The notes under the pieces: generated by a model | Database searches by the model: none | Seen by the model: only the letters and a program-made list of their open reading frames with translations | Told to the model about the DNA's origin: nothing | Position numbers and translations under genes: made by a program | Shown here: positions 52,037-60,191 of the stretch, piece by piece | Position numbering within the stretch: position 1 is the first letter of the stretch | Layout: every line of letters begins with the position of its first letter | Assembly: GCF_041927875.1 (NCBI RefSeq) | Contig: NZ_JBHFHN010000005.1 | Length of the DNA stretch: 64,000 bases | Source of the DNA: Paracoccus sp041927875 | GTDB lineage: Bacteria; Pseudomonadota; Alphaproteobacteria; Rhodobacterales; Rhodobacteraceae | Direction: 5' to 3' (one strand)

Positions 52037-52199
52037 GATGGCAGGTCTCCTGGCTTCCGGGTCTTCGCGGGGCCGCGCCTTCCCTCGGATCAACCGAAGT
52101 GGCAATTGCGGTCCGCTTACCGGTTACAGTTGCGGGCACAGCTGCGGATTCGGCATGAAGCCCCACCGCATTCCCTTTTCACCCCGAAGGGCACCATCG
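52037..52199 (-). promoter_or_regulatory. Cobalamin riboswitch controlling btuB operon
   Basis: On the minus strand: GATGGTGCCCTTCGGGGTGA, AAGGGAA, GTGCCCGCAACTGTAACCGG, and near the end AGCCAGGAGACCTGCCATC. The outer stem pairs GATGG with CCATC. These are the conserved B12-element blocks, arranged as in the riboswitch at 7951-8112. About 190 bases separate it from the btuB start. A weak promoter (TTGCCT 52229-52234, TAGGCA 52205-52210) lies just upstream. In this position it should repress uptake when cobalamin is plentiful. Confidence 0.94.
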
Positions 52200-52282
52200 A
52201 AGATTGCCTAGCAGAGACGGGCGTTGATAGGCAAGCGGGGATGGCGCGTTGGCGGCAACAGCGCGGCGTCGTGGCTGGCGAG

Positions 52283-52717
52283 CTATCCGCCCTGCGATCC
52301 CTGGCGGCGCTTTCGTGCGTAAAGCTCTAACCGGTGCCATTCGATTTCATAGCCCAGTTCGGCTGCGATCTCGTCCTGAAGGCGTTCGATCTTGTCGGAC
52401 CGGAACTCGATCACCCGGCCGGTGTCGAGGTCGATCAGGTGGTCGTGATGGGCACGGTCGGCCAGTTCATAGCGTGCCCCCGCGCCGTCGAAATCGTTGC
52501 GCAGCACCGCGCCGGATTTTTCAAGCGCCGCCAGCGTGCGATAGACCGTGGCCTGCGACACGCTGGCATCCTGCTGGCGGGCGCGGGTCAGGATGTCCTC
52601 GACGCGGGGGTGGTCGCGGGCCTCGCGCAGAACATGCAGGATCGCCAGCCGCTGCCGGGTGATGCGCAGCCCGTCAGCGCGCAGATCGGTTTCCAGATCG
52701 TCAAGGTTCTTGGCCAT
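52283..52717 (-). CDS. mur: Fur-family metal regulator (Mur/Fur type)
   Basis: A 144-residue Fur-family repressor with DNA-binding helix VSQATVYRTLAALEKSGAVL and the metal region YELADRAHHDHLIDLDTGRV followed by EFRSDKIERLQDEIAAELGY. The HHDHLID-D-TG form lacks the Cys found after HHDH in many Fur proteins, as is usual in alphaproteobacterial Fur/Mur. In Rhodobacter the equivalent protein mainly controls manganese uptake. It is divergent from sitABCD with two Fur-like boxes between, so it probably represses sit when Mn (or Fe) is sufficient. Confidence 0.88.
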   Translation of the reverse strand: MAKNLDDLETDLRADGLRITRQRLAILHVLREARDHPRVEDILTRARQQDASVSQATVYRTLAALEKSGAVLRNDFDGAGARYELADRAHHDHLIDLDTGRVIEFRSDKIERLQDEIAAELGYEIEWHRLELYARKRRQGSQGG

Positions 52718-52754
52718 GGCTGGATCATAGCCCCCGCCGCAACCGCCATCAATA

Positions 52755-52798
52755 TGAGAACGATTCGCAATAACTTGACTTTCTGCGAATCGTTCGCA
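52755..52798. promoter_or_regulatory. Two Fur/Mur boxes and the sitABCD promoter
   Basis: Box 1, TGAGAACGATTCGCA (52755-52769), and box 2, TGCGAATCGTTCGCA (52784-52798), are both near-palindromes. Between them GAACGATTCGCA and TGCGAATCGTTC form a perfect 12-bp inverted repeat. A TTGACT -35 (52775-52780) lies between the boxes and box 2 fills the spacer to ATTATG (52798-52803), so a bound repressor would block the sit promoter; box 1 would cover the divergent regulator promoter. Confidence 0.82.
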
Positions 52799-52827
52799 TT
52801 ATGGGCCGAACCCAGAAGGAGACCCCG

Positions 52828-53715
52828 ATGCGCCCGTTGATTGCAGCCCTTGCCGCCGCCCTGACCGCCAGCCCCGCCCTGGCCGAGGACAAGCTGAAGG
52901 TCGTCACCACCTTTACCGTGCTGGCCGACATGGCGCGGCAGGTGGCCGGTGACCATGCAACGGTGGTGTCGATCACCAAGCCGGGGGCCGAGATCCACGG
53001 CTATGAACCCACGCCGGGCGATCTGGTCGGCGCGCAGGACGCCGACCTGATCCTGTGGAACGGCATGAATCTGGAGCTGTGGTTCCAGCAGTTCCTGTCC
53101 AATCTGGGCGATGTGCCGTCAGCCACGCTGTCGGATGGCGTCGATCCGATGCCGATCCGCGAAGGCGCCTATGAGGGCAAGCCGAACCCCCATGCCTGGA
53201 TGTCGCCGGTCAGCGCGCAGATCTATGTCGACAACATCGCCACCGCGCTGTCGCAGGCCGACCCCGGCCACGCCGCCGATTACGCTGCCAATGCGCAAGC
53301 CTACAAGGCGCGGCTGACCGAGACGCTGGCCCCCCTTCAGGCGATGATCGCCACCGTCCCCGAGGACAAGCGCTGGCTGGTCAGTTGCGAGGGCGCCTTC
53401 AGCTATCTGGCCCGCGACCTTGGTCTGCGCGAGGCGTATCTGTGGCCGATCAACGCCGATGCGACGGGCACGCCGCAACAGGTGCGTGCGGTGATCGACA
53501 CGGTTCGCACCAACGACATTCCGGTGGTGTTCTGCGAAAGCACCGTCAACAACGACCCGGCCAGACAGGTCGCGCGCGAGACCGGGGCGGCCTATGGCGG
53601 GATGCTGTATGTCGACAGCCTGTCCGAGGCGGATGGCCCTGTGCCGACCTATCTGGACCTGCTGCGGGTGACGACCGAGACCGTCGCGCAGGGGCTGACC
53701 GGGGCGACCAAATGA
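52828..53715 (+). CDS. sitA: Mn/Fe ABC transporter periplasmic binding protein
   Basis: A 295-residue cluster A-I metal-binding protein with signal peptide (MRPLIAALAAALTASPALA). Ligand positions match the Mn/Fe type: His in EIHGYEPTPGD, His in NPHAWMSPVSA, Glu in VSCEGAFSYLARDLG and Asp in LYVDSLSEADGP. Zinc-type relatives have a His instead of the Glu and a His-rich loop, absent here. The ATG at 52828 has AAGGAGA upstream; an ATG nine codons earlier lies in the promoter. First gene of sitABCD. Confidence 0.93.
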   Translation: MRPLIAALAAALTASPALAEDKLKVVTTFTVLADMARQVAGDHATVVSITKPGAEIHGYEPTPGDLVGAQDADLILWNGMNLELWFQQFLSNLGDVPSATLSDGVDPMPIREGAYEGKPNPHAWMSPVSAQIYVDNIATALSQADPGHAADYAANAQAYKARLTETLAPLQAMIATVPEDKRWLVSCEGAFSYLARDLGLREAYLWPINADATGTPQQVRAVIDTVRTNDIPVVFCESTVNNDPARQVARETGAAYGGMLYVDSLSEADGPVPTYLDLLRVTTETVAQGLTGATK

Positions 53716-54581
53716 ACCAAAGCCAAGGCAAGGCCGAAGGACTGTCGGCGCAGGGCGTCACCGTCGCTTATCGCAATGGCGTGACGGCCCTGCGCGATGC
53801 GACCTTTGCGATCCCGCGCGGCACGATCACCGCGCTGGTGGGCGTCAACGGGTCGGGCAAATCGACCTTGTTCAAGGCGATCATGGGCTTTCTGCCGCTG
53901 GCAGCCGGTGACATCCGCATCCTTGGCCGTGATGTCCGCAGTGCCCTGCGCGACGGGCTGGTGGCCTATGTCCCGCAGGCCGAGGAGGTCGACTGGACCT
54001 TTCCCGTGCTGGTCGAGGATGTGGTGATGATGGGCCGATATGGCCGCATGGGCTGGCTGCGCATCCCGCGCCCCGCCGACCGCGCCGCCGTCGCCGCCGC
54101 GCTGGAGCGGGTGAACATGACCGCCTTTCGCCATCGCCAGATCGGCGAGTTGTCCGGCGGGCAGCGCAAGCGCGTGTTCCTGGCCCGCGCCCTGGCGCAA
54201 GAGGGTCAGGTGATCTTGCTGGACGAGCCCTTCACCGGGGTCGATGTGCAGACCGAGGCCGCGATCGTCGCGCTGCTGCAAGAGTTGCGCGACGAAGGGC
54301 GGGTGATGCTGGTCTCGACCCACAACCTTGGTTCGGTGCCCGAGTTCTGCGACCGGGTGGTGCTGGTCAAGGGCACGGTGCTGGCCCACGGCCCGACCGA
54401 CACGACCTTTACCCGCGAGAACCTGGAACAGGCCTTTGGCGGCGTGTTGCGGCATTTCGTGCTGGGCGGGGCCGATCTGCATGACGATGCCGATGCGCGC
54501 AGCGTCACCATCCTGACCGACGACGAACGCCCGGTGGTCATCTATGACGACCGCACCCGACGCGCGGGGGACCGGTCATGA
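53712..54581 (+). CDS. sitB: Mn/Fe ABC transporter ATP-binding protein
   Basis: A 289-residue ATPase: Walker A LVGVNGSGKSTLFKAIMGFL, Q-loop VAYVPQAEEVDWTFPVLVED, signature GELSGGQRKRVFLARALAQE, Walker B ILLDEPFTGVD, H-loop LVSTHNLGSVPEFCD. The EEVDW after the Q-loop is typical of the Mn/Zn ABC group. It overlaps sitA and sitC by 4 bases each. Confidence 0.93.
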   Translation: MNQSQGKAEGLSAQGVTVAYRNGVTALRDATFAIPRGTITALVGVNGSGKSTLFKAIMGFLPLAAGDIRILGRDVRSALRDGLVAYVPQAEEVDWTFPVLVEDVVMMGRYGRMGWLRIPRPADRAAVAAALERVNMTAFRHRQIGELSGGQRKRVFLARALAQEGQVILLDEPFTGVDVQTEAAIVALLQELRDEGRVMLVSTHNLGSVPEFCDRVVLVKGTVLAHGPTDTTFTRENLEQAFGGVLRHFVLGGADLHDDADARSVTILTDDERPVVIYDDRTRRAGDRS

Positions 54582-55432
54582 CGGCGCTGATGGAACCCTT
54601 CGGCTATGGCTATATGGTCAATGCGATGTGGGTCTCGGCGCTGGTCGGCGGGGTCTGCGCCTTTCTGTCGGCCTATCTGATGCTGAAGGGCTGGTCGCTG
54701 ATCGGCGACGCGCTGAGCCATGCCATCGTGCCGGGCGTCGCGGGCGCCTATATGCTGGGGCTGCCCTTCGCGCTGGGGGCCTTTGCCTCGGGCGGGCTGG
54801 CGGCGGGGGCGATGCTGTTTCTGAACCAGCGCACCGGGCTGAAGGAGGACAGCATCATCGGCATCGTCTTTACCGGGTTTTTCGGGCTAGGGCTGTTCAT
54901 GATCTCGGTCTCGCCGGTGCCGGTCGATGTCAAGACGATCATCATGGGCAATATCCTGGCGATCTCGCCCGCCGATACGGTGCAACTGGCGATCATCGGC
55001 TTTGTGACGCTGGCGGTGCTGCTGGCGAAATGGAAAGACCTGATGGCGGTGTTCTTTGATGAGACCCACGCCCGATCGATCGGGCTGAACCCGGCGCGGC
55101 TGAAACTGCTTTTCTTCACGCTGTTGTCGGCGGCCTGCGTGGCGGCGCTGCAAACGGTCGGGGCGTTTCTGGTGATCGCGCTGGTGGTCACGCCGGGGGC
55201 GACGGCCTATCTGCTGACCGACCGCTTTCCGCGCCTGTTGGCCCTGTCGGTGGCCATCGGCAGCGTCACCAGCTTCGCCGGGGCCTATATCAGCTATTTC
55301 CTTGACGGCGCGACGGGCGGGATCATCATCTGCCTGCAAACGCTGCTGTTTCTGGCGGCCTTTGTCTGGGCGCCCAAGCACGGGCTGCTGGCCGCGCGCC
55401 GTCGCGCCGCCGATACGCTGGGGGCTGCATGA
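54578..55432 (+). CDS. sitC: Mn/Fe ABC transporter permease (first)
   Basis: A 284-residue ABC-3 family permease with about eight spans: YLMLKGWSLIGDALSHAIVP (the L-x-GDALSHA block), QRTGLKEDSIIGIVFTGFFG, FFDETHARSIGLNPARLKLL, ALVVTPGATAYLLTDRFPRL. Overlaps sitB and sitD. Confidence 0.93.
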   Translation: MTALMEPFGYGYMVNAMWVSALVGGVCAFLSAYLMLKGWSLIGDALSHAIVPGVAGAYMLGLPFALGAFASGGLAAGAMLFLNQRTGLKEDSIIGIVFTGFFGLGLFMISVSPVPVDVKTIIMGNILAISPADTVQLAIIGFVTLAVLLAKWKDLMAVFFDETHARSIGLNPARLKLLFFTLLSAACVAALQTVGAFLVIALVVTPGATAYLLTDRFPRLLALSVAIGSVTSFAGAYISYFLDGATGGIIICLQTLLFLAAFVWAPKHGLLAARRRAADTLGAA

Positions 55433-56256
55433 TGGATATGCTTCTGGCGCCGTTCCAGTTTCCCTTCATGCAGAACGCCTTTTGGGTGGCGGCGCTGCTG
55501 GCCCCGCCGACGGCAATCCTGTCGTGCTTTCTGGTGCTGCGCGGCTGGGCGCTGATGGGCGACGCGCTAAGCCACGCGACGCTGCCCGGTGTCGTGCTTG
55601 CCTATATCCTGAAAATGCCGCTGATCGTCGGCGCCTTCGCCGCCGCCATGGCTGGCGCGCTGGCCATCGGCTTTCTCAAGGAAAACAGCCGCGTCAAGCA
55701 GGACACGGTGATGGGCATCGTGTTTTCGGGCATGTTCGGGCTGGGCATGGTGCTTTACACCAAGATCGAGACCAACGTGCATCTGGATCATATCCTGTTC
55801 GGTAACATGCTGGGGGTTGGCCGGGCGGACCTGTTGACGGCGGGGCTGATCGGGGCGGGGGTGACCGGGGCGCTGCTGCTGCGCTGGCGCGACCTGCTGC
55901 TGCACGCCTTTGACCCAGGTCAGGCGCAGGCGATGGGCCTGCCGGTGCGGGCGCTGCATTACGGCCTGCTGGTGGCGCTGTCGCTGGCGATCGTCGCCAC
56001 GCTCAAGGCGGTGGGGCTGATCCTGGCGATCGGGCTGTTGATTGCGCCGGGGGCCATCGCCTTTCTGCTGACGCGGCGCTTTCCGGCGATGATGGCGGTC
56101 GCGGTGGCGGTGACGCTGGCGGCGATGCTGGGCGGGGTGTGGCTGTCGTTCTGGATCGACAGCGCCCCGGCGCCGACCATCATCCTGCTGCTGACCGCGG
56201 GCTTCATCGCGGCCTTCCTGTGGCGACACCTGCGCGGCGCGCCCAGCACTGCGTGA
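55429..56256 (+). CDS. sitD: Mn/Fe ABC transporter permease (second)
   Basis: A 275-residue paralogue of sitC with the same blocks: LVLRGWALMGDALSHATLPG, KENSRVKQDTVMGIVFSGMF, DPGQAQAMGLPVRALHYGLL and IGLLIAPGAIAFLLTRRFPA. Together SitC and SitD form the metal channel. A second ATG at 55432 is also possible. A terminator follows about 80 bases after the stop. Confidence 0.93.
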   Translation: MMDMLLAPFQFPFMQNAFWVAALLAPPTAILSCFLVLRGWALMGDALSHATLPGVVLAYILKMPLIVGAFAAAMAGALAIGFLKENSRVKQDTVMGIVFSGMFGLGMVLYTKIETNVHLDHILFGNMLGVGRADLLTAGLIGAGVTGALLLRWRDLLLHAFDPGQAQAMGLPVRALHYGLLVALSLAIVATLKAVGLILAIGLLIAPGAIAFLLTRRFPAMMAVAVAVTLAAMLGGVWLSFWIDSAPAPTIILLLTAGFIAAFLWRHLRGAPSTA

Positions 56257-56333
56257 TCCTTGTTCCGGCTTGTCCGGTTGACGTTCTGCGCCAATCGGGC
56301 TTTCGCATGGGGATAAGTGCTAGGGATCGGACG

Positions 56334-56354
56334 GCGCCCGAACCTTTCGGGCGC
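56334..56354. terminator. Terminator after sitABCD
   Basis: GCGCCCGAA and TTCGGGCGC form a perfect 9-bp stem with a 3-base loop. Confidence 0.65.
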
Positions 56355-56417
56355 GATGAGCGCGGCGTGACCTGACTGACCGTTCAGCCGTCCGTTCTGG
56401 CTGACCTATGCAAGGGC

Positions 56418-56460
56418 GGCGCGGTCGGACACGGTGACGATACCGATGCGGGTGGTGGCG
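56418..56460 (-). pseudogene. Fragment of a second mogA 5' end
   Basis: These 43 bases match 3627-3669 of mogA with six mismatches. On the minus strand they encode ATTRIGIVTVSDRA, which in mogA reads TTARISIVTVSDRA, and then run into a stop. Only about the first 15 codons survive. It lies directly after the truncated lysE, as if a deletion joined the two. Confidence 0.6.
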
Positions 56461-56486
56461 CGTGGGTTCGCGGGCCTCCTCGGGGG

Positions 56487-56813
56487 CTTGGCGCCGGGCC
56501 TCGGTCAGCATTTTCATCGCCAGCCCGGCCAGAACCGCGTCCATCAGCCAGCGTTGCACCACGGCCCACAGCGGGCGGCGCGTCAGGAACAGCGCAACGC
56601 TGCCCGCCGCCATCGCAATCGCAGTGATCCCAAGGGCAGCGCAGAGCATGTAAAACACAAAGCCAAGCGCGACCCCACCCAGCGAGATCAGCCCGGCGCG
56701 CGGCCCCTGACAGATGGACCGCGACACCAGATAGATCATGTTGGGCCGGGGGTCAGCACCATGCCCAGCGAAATCGCGGCAAAAGCCGCAAGATCGCCCG
56801 GCGCGACCATCAT
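56487..56813 (-). pseudogene. LysE/RhtB amino-acid exporter, frameshifted and internally deleted
   Basis: From an ATG at 56813 the minus strand reads MMVAPGDLAAFAAISLGMVL and TPGP, then meets a stop. One missing base in what should be TPGPNMIYL shifts the frame, and the match resumes at 56739 with MIYLVSRSICQGPRAGLISL and GGVALGFVFYMLCAALGITA. The text then jumps straight to VALFLTRRPLWAVVQRWLMD and AVLAGLAMKMLTEARR, the C-terminal end of the family. LysE proteins are about 205 residues, so roughly 110 residues are missing from the middle. With two independent lesions it cannot make a working exporter. Its start overlaps the argG stop. Confidence 0.85.
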
Positions 56814-58033
56814 TTCACCCGCGCATTCCGCGTGGCGATCAGCTTCAGCCGCAGCGCGTTCAGGCGGATGAAGCCCGCGGCGTCCTTCTGGTCATAGGCG
56901 CCTGCGTCATCCTCGAACGTCACATGCTTTTCGGAATACAGCGAGTGTTCCGACCAGCGGCCCACACAGGTCACGCTGCCTTTATACAGTTTCAGCCGCA
57001 CCGTACCGGACACATGCTCTTGCGACTTGTCGATCAGCGCCTGCAACATCTCGCGCTCGGGGCTGAACCAGAAGCCGTTGTAGATCAGTTCCGCATAGCG
57101 CGGCATCAGGCTGTCCTTCAGGTGGCCTGACCCGGCGTCCAGCGTGATCTGTTCGATGCCGCGATGCGCCTCAAGCAGGATGGTGCCGCCGGGGGTTTCA
57201 TAGATGCCGCGCGACTTCATCCCGACAAAGCGGTTTTCAACGAAATCCAGCCGGCCGATGCCATGCCGCCCGCCATATTCGTTCAATTGCGTCAGGATGG
57301 TGGCCGGCGACAGCGCCTGGCCATTGATCGCCACCGCGTCACCGCGTTCAAAGGTGATCTCGATGAACTCGGGCTGATCGGGCGCGTCCTCGGGGTTGAC
57401 GGTGCGCTGATAGACGTAATCGGGCGCGGCCTCGGCGGGGTTTTCCAGCGCCTTGCCCTCGGAACTGGTGTGCAGAAGGTTCGCATCGACGCTGAACGGC
57501 GCCTCGCCGCGCTTGTCCTTGGCAATCGGGATCTGGTTCTGTTCGGCGAACTCGATCAGCTTGGTGCGCGAGGTCAGATCCCATTCCCGCCACGGCGCGA
57601 TCACCCGGATATGCGGGTCCAGTGCATAGGCCGACAGCTCGAACCGCACCTGATCGTTGCCCTTGCCGGTCGCGCCATGGGCGACCGCATCGGCGCCATG
57701 TTCATGCGCCAGTTCCACCAGCCGCTTGGAAATCAGCGGGCGGGCGATCGAGGTGCCCAGCAGATACAGCCCCTCATAGACCGCATTGGCGCGGAACATC
57801 GGAAAGACGAAATCGCGGACGAATTCTTCGCGCACATCCTCGATATGGATGTTTTCCGGCTTGATGCCCAGCAGCTCGGCCTTGGCGCGGGCGGGTTCCA
57901 GTTCCTCGCCTTGGCCCAGGTCGGCGGTGAAGGTGATGACCTCGCATCCGTATTCGGTTTGCAGCCATTTCAGGATGATCGAGGTGTCCAGCCCCCCCGA
58001 ATAGGCAAGAACGACTTTCTTGGGCTTGAACAT
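56810..58033 (-). CDS. argG: Argininosuccinate synthase
   Basis: A 407-residue ArgG. It starts MFKPKKVVLAYSGGLDTSII with the ATP-pyrophosphatase loop SGGLDTS, then GCEVITFTADLGQGEE, DAVAHGATGKGNDQVRFELS, GIGRLDFVENRFVGMKSRGI and YETPGGTILLEAHRGIEQIT, all standard. It joins citrulline and aspartate in arginine synthesis. A GGAGGTG ribosome site precedes the ATG. No other arg genes are nearby. Confidence 0.96.
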   Translation of the reverse strand: MFKPKKVVLAYSGGLDTSIILKWLQTEYGCEVITFTADLGQGEELEPARAKAELLGIKPENIHIEDVREEFVRDFVFPMFRANAVYEGLYLLGTSIARPLISKRLVELAHEHGADAVAHGATGKGNDQVRFELSAYALDPHIRVIAPWREWDLTSRTKLIEFAEQNQIPIAKDKRGEAPFSVDANLLHTSSEGKALENPAEAAPDYVYQRTVNPEDAPDQPEFIEITFERGDAVAINGQALSPATILTQLNEYGGRHGIGRLDFVENRFVGMKSRGIYETPGGTILLEAHRGIEQITLDAGSGHLKDSLMPRYAELIYNGFWFSPEREMLQALIDKSQEHVSGTVRLKLYKGSVTCVGRWSEHSLYSEKHVTFEDDAGAYDQKDAAGFIRLNALRLKLIATRNARVK

Positions 58034-58102
58034 GGCGCACCTCCGGCAATGATGGGGTTGGGATAAGGGTTTTTACCTGGGGCGACAAGGGTGGGGTGGT
58101 TG

Positions 58103-58861
58103 ATGATTCTGGCTGTGTTTCGCGTGATGCTGCAGGATTTGCTGAGCGATCCGCTGGCTTTGCTGCGGCTGGTGGCGGTGCCGGTGCTGATGTCGCTGGC
58201 CATCATGCTGGTTGTGTCCGGTGTGATTGGCTTCGCGCCGGAATGGGGGCGAGCCGTCGGGCTGATCGCCAGCGTGCTGAACATCATCGTGTGGGTCTGG
58301 GTCGGTGTGGGCTGGCACCGGCTGATGGTGTCGGGGGAACGGCCCCGATGGTTCGGCCCGCGCATCTGGCCGCGTGAAAGCCTGCCTATGTGATGTGGCT
58401 GGTGCTGCTTTTCATTGCGATGTTTCTGTTCGGTCTGCTGCTGCTAGCGCCACTGGCGCGACTGATTGCCGGGCTGAATATGCCCAGATACGGTTTCGCG
58501 GGCATCAACCTGCTGGCCAATCTAGGCGTCACCTATGTGATGGTTACCCTGATGACCGTGCTGCCGGCTGTCGCAACGGGCCGGCTGGACTGGGGGATCG
58601 GCAAATCATGGGCGGCAACGCGCGGGCACCGGCTGGCCCTGCTGGGGCTGGCGGTCCTTGCTGACGGTGGCCATCATGGCGGCGGACTGGCTGTCAGCGC
58701 AGGGCCTGCGCGCCTTGTTCGCGACGGGTGGGGCGCAATCGGTCGCCGTCATGGTGATGCTTGGCATGGTCAAAATGGTCGTCCAGGTGCTGTTCTGGCT
58801 GGCGGTGCTGACCTCGGTTTACAAGGTCATGATCCTGCCGCGGCAGCCCGAGGGCGCATAG
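58103..58861 (+). pseudogene. Membrane protein gene broken by two frameshifts
   Basis: Three consecutive reading frames give one continuous hydrophobic protein of about 250 residues: MILAVFRVMLQDLLSDPLAL up to GPRIWPRES in frame 1, then AYVMWLVLLFIAMFLFGLLL to HRLALLGLAVL in a second frame from about 58385, then LTVAIMAADWLSAQGLRALF to MILPRQPEGA in a third from 58658. Each junction needs a single-base shift. About six membrane spans can be traced. I cannot name the family. It is either a recently decayed gene or carries two sequencing errors; the preserved sense on both sides of each shift favours a very recent event. Confidence 0.7.
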
Positions 58862-58934
58862 CCCGTTCCGGCAAAGGTCGCTGTCACGCAAAATCAGCTT
58901 GAAGCCAGACCTGCCGCGCAGGCATAGCTGGGGC

Positions 58935-60191
58935 ATGACCCAGCCCACGCCCTTTGTTCAGGCCGCCCGCGCCACCGCCGCCCGTCTGCGCGAACTGTTC
59001 CCGCCGACGCCCCTGCAGCGCAACGATCATCTGTCGGATCGCTATGGCGCCGACATCTGGCTGAAGCGCGAGGATCTGACACCGGTGCGCAGCTACAAGC
59101 TGCGTGGTGCCGTCACCGCGATGCGCCGGGTGCTGGATGCCGACCCCGCGCAGGGCACTTTTGTCTGCGCCAGTGCTGGCAACCACGCGCAGGGCGTGGC
59201 CTTTGCCTGTCGGCATTTCGGGGTCAAGGGCGTGATCTTCATGCCGGTGACAACGCCGCGCCAGAAGATCGACAAGACCCGCGCCTTTGGCGGCGATGAC
59301 GTGACGATCCGCCTGACCGGCGATTATTTCGATCAGACCCTGGCCGCCGCGCAGGCCTGGTGCGCCGAGCAAGGCGCGCATTTTCTGGCGCCCTTTGACG
59401 ATGCCGATGTGATCGAGGGTCAGGCCTCGGTCGCTGTCGAGATGCTGGATCAGATCGGGGCGGCGCCGGATCTGGTGATCCTGCCGGTCGGCGGGGGCGG
59501 CCTGTCCGCCGGGGTGACCCGCTATCTGCGCGACGCCGCGCCCGGTACCGCGTTGCGCTATGTCGAGCCGGCGGGCGGTGCCAGCCTGGCCGCCGCGCTG
59601 CGCGAGGGCGGCCCGGTGACGCTGAAAAGGATCAACAGCTTTGTCGATGGTGCCGCCGTCGCGCGGATCGGCGCGCTGCCCTTTGACGTGCTGTCGCACG
59701 TCGATCCTGCCGACGTGCTGGCCGCCCCCGAGGACCGGATCTGCATCACGATGCTGGACATGCTGAACGTCGAAGGCATCGTGCTGGAACCCGCCGGCGC
59801 GCTGTCGATCGACGTGCTGCGCGACCTGGCCGATCAGATCGCGGGCAAGACGGTGGTCTGCGTCACCTCGGGCGGCAATTTCGACTTTGAACGGCTGCCC
59901 GAGGTCAAGGAGCGTGCGCAGCGTTTCGCCGGGCTGAAGAAGTATTTCATCCTGCGCATGCCCCAGCGTCCCGGTGCGCTGCGCGAGTTTCTTCAGATGC
60001 TCGGCCCCGACGATGACATTGCCAGGTTTGAATATCTCAAGAAATCGGCGCGCAACTTTGGTTCGGTGCTGATCGGGATCGAGACCCTGGCACCCGACAA
60101 TTTTTCCCACCTGACCGCGCAGCTTGATGACGCGGGCTTTGACTACCGCGACATCACCGAGGACGCCGCCCTGGCCGAGCTGCTGATCTAG
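58935..60191 (+). CDS. ilvA: Threonine ammonia-lyase
   Basis: A 418-residue fold-type II PLP enzyme. It has LKREDLTPVRSYKLRGAVTA with the PLP Lys, CASAGNHAQGVAFACRHFGV, LPVGGGGLSAGVTRYL (phosphate-binding glycines) and a C-terminal ACT-like regulatory part beginning KKYFILRMPQRPGALREFLQ. The SYKLRGA block and single ACT-like domain fit the short catabolic/biosynthetic IlvA form. It deaminates threonine to 2-oxobutanoate for isoleucine. The start at 58935 gives MTQPTPFVQAARATAARLRE. Confidence 0.93.
   Translation: MTQPTPFVQAARATAARLRELFPPTPLQRNDHLSDRYGADIWLKREDLTPVRSYKLRGAVTAMRRVLDADPAQGTFVCASAGNHAQGVAFACRHFGVKGVIFMPVTTPRQKIDKTRAFGGDDVTIRLTGDYFDQTLAAAQAWCAEQGAHFLAPFDDADVIEGQASVAVEMLDQIGAAPDLVILPVGGGGLSAGVTRYLRDAAPGTALRYVEPAGGASLAAALREGGPVTLKRINSFVDGAAVARIGALPFDVLSHVDPADVLAAPEDRICITMLDMLNVEGIVLEPAGALSIDVLRDLADQIAGKTVVCVTSGGNFDFERLPEVKERAQRFAGLKKYFILRMPQRPGALREFLQMLGPDDDIARFEYLKKSARNFGSVLIGIETLAPDNFSHLTAQLDDAGFDYRDITEDAALAELLI

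Noticed and set aside
53385..54581. A longer SitB starting inside sitA
   Set aside because: The family sequence begins after the ATG at 53712, which overlaps the sitA stop as in the rest of the operon.
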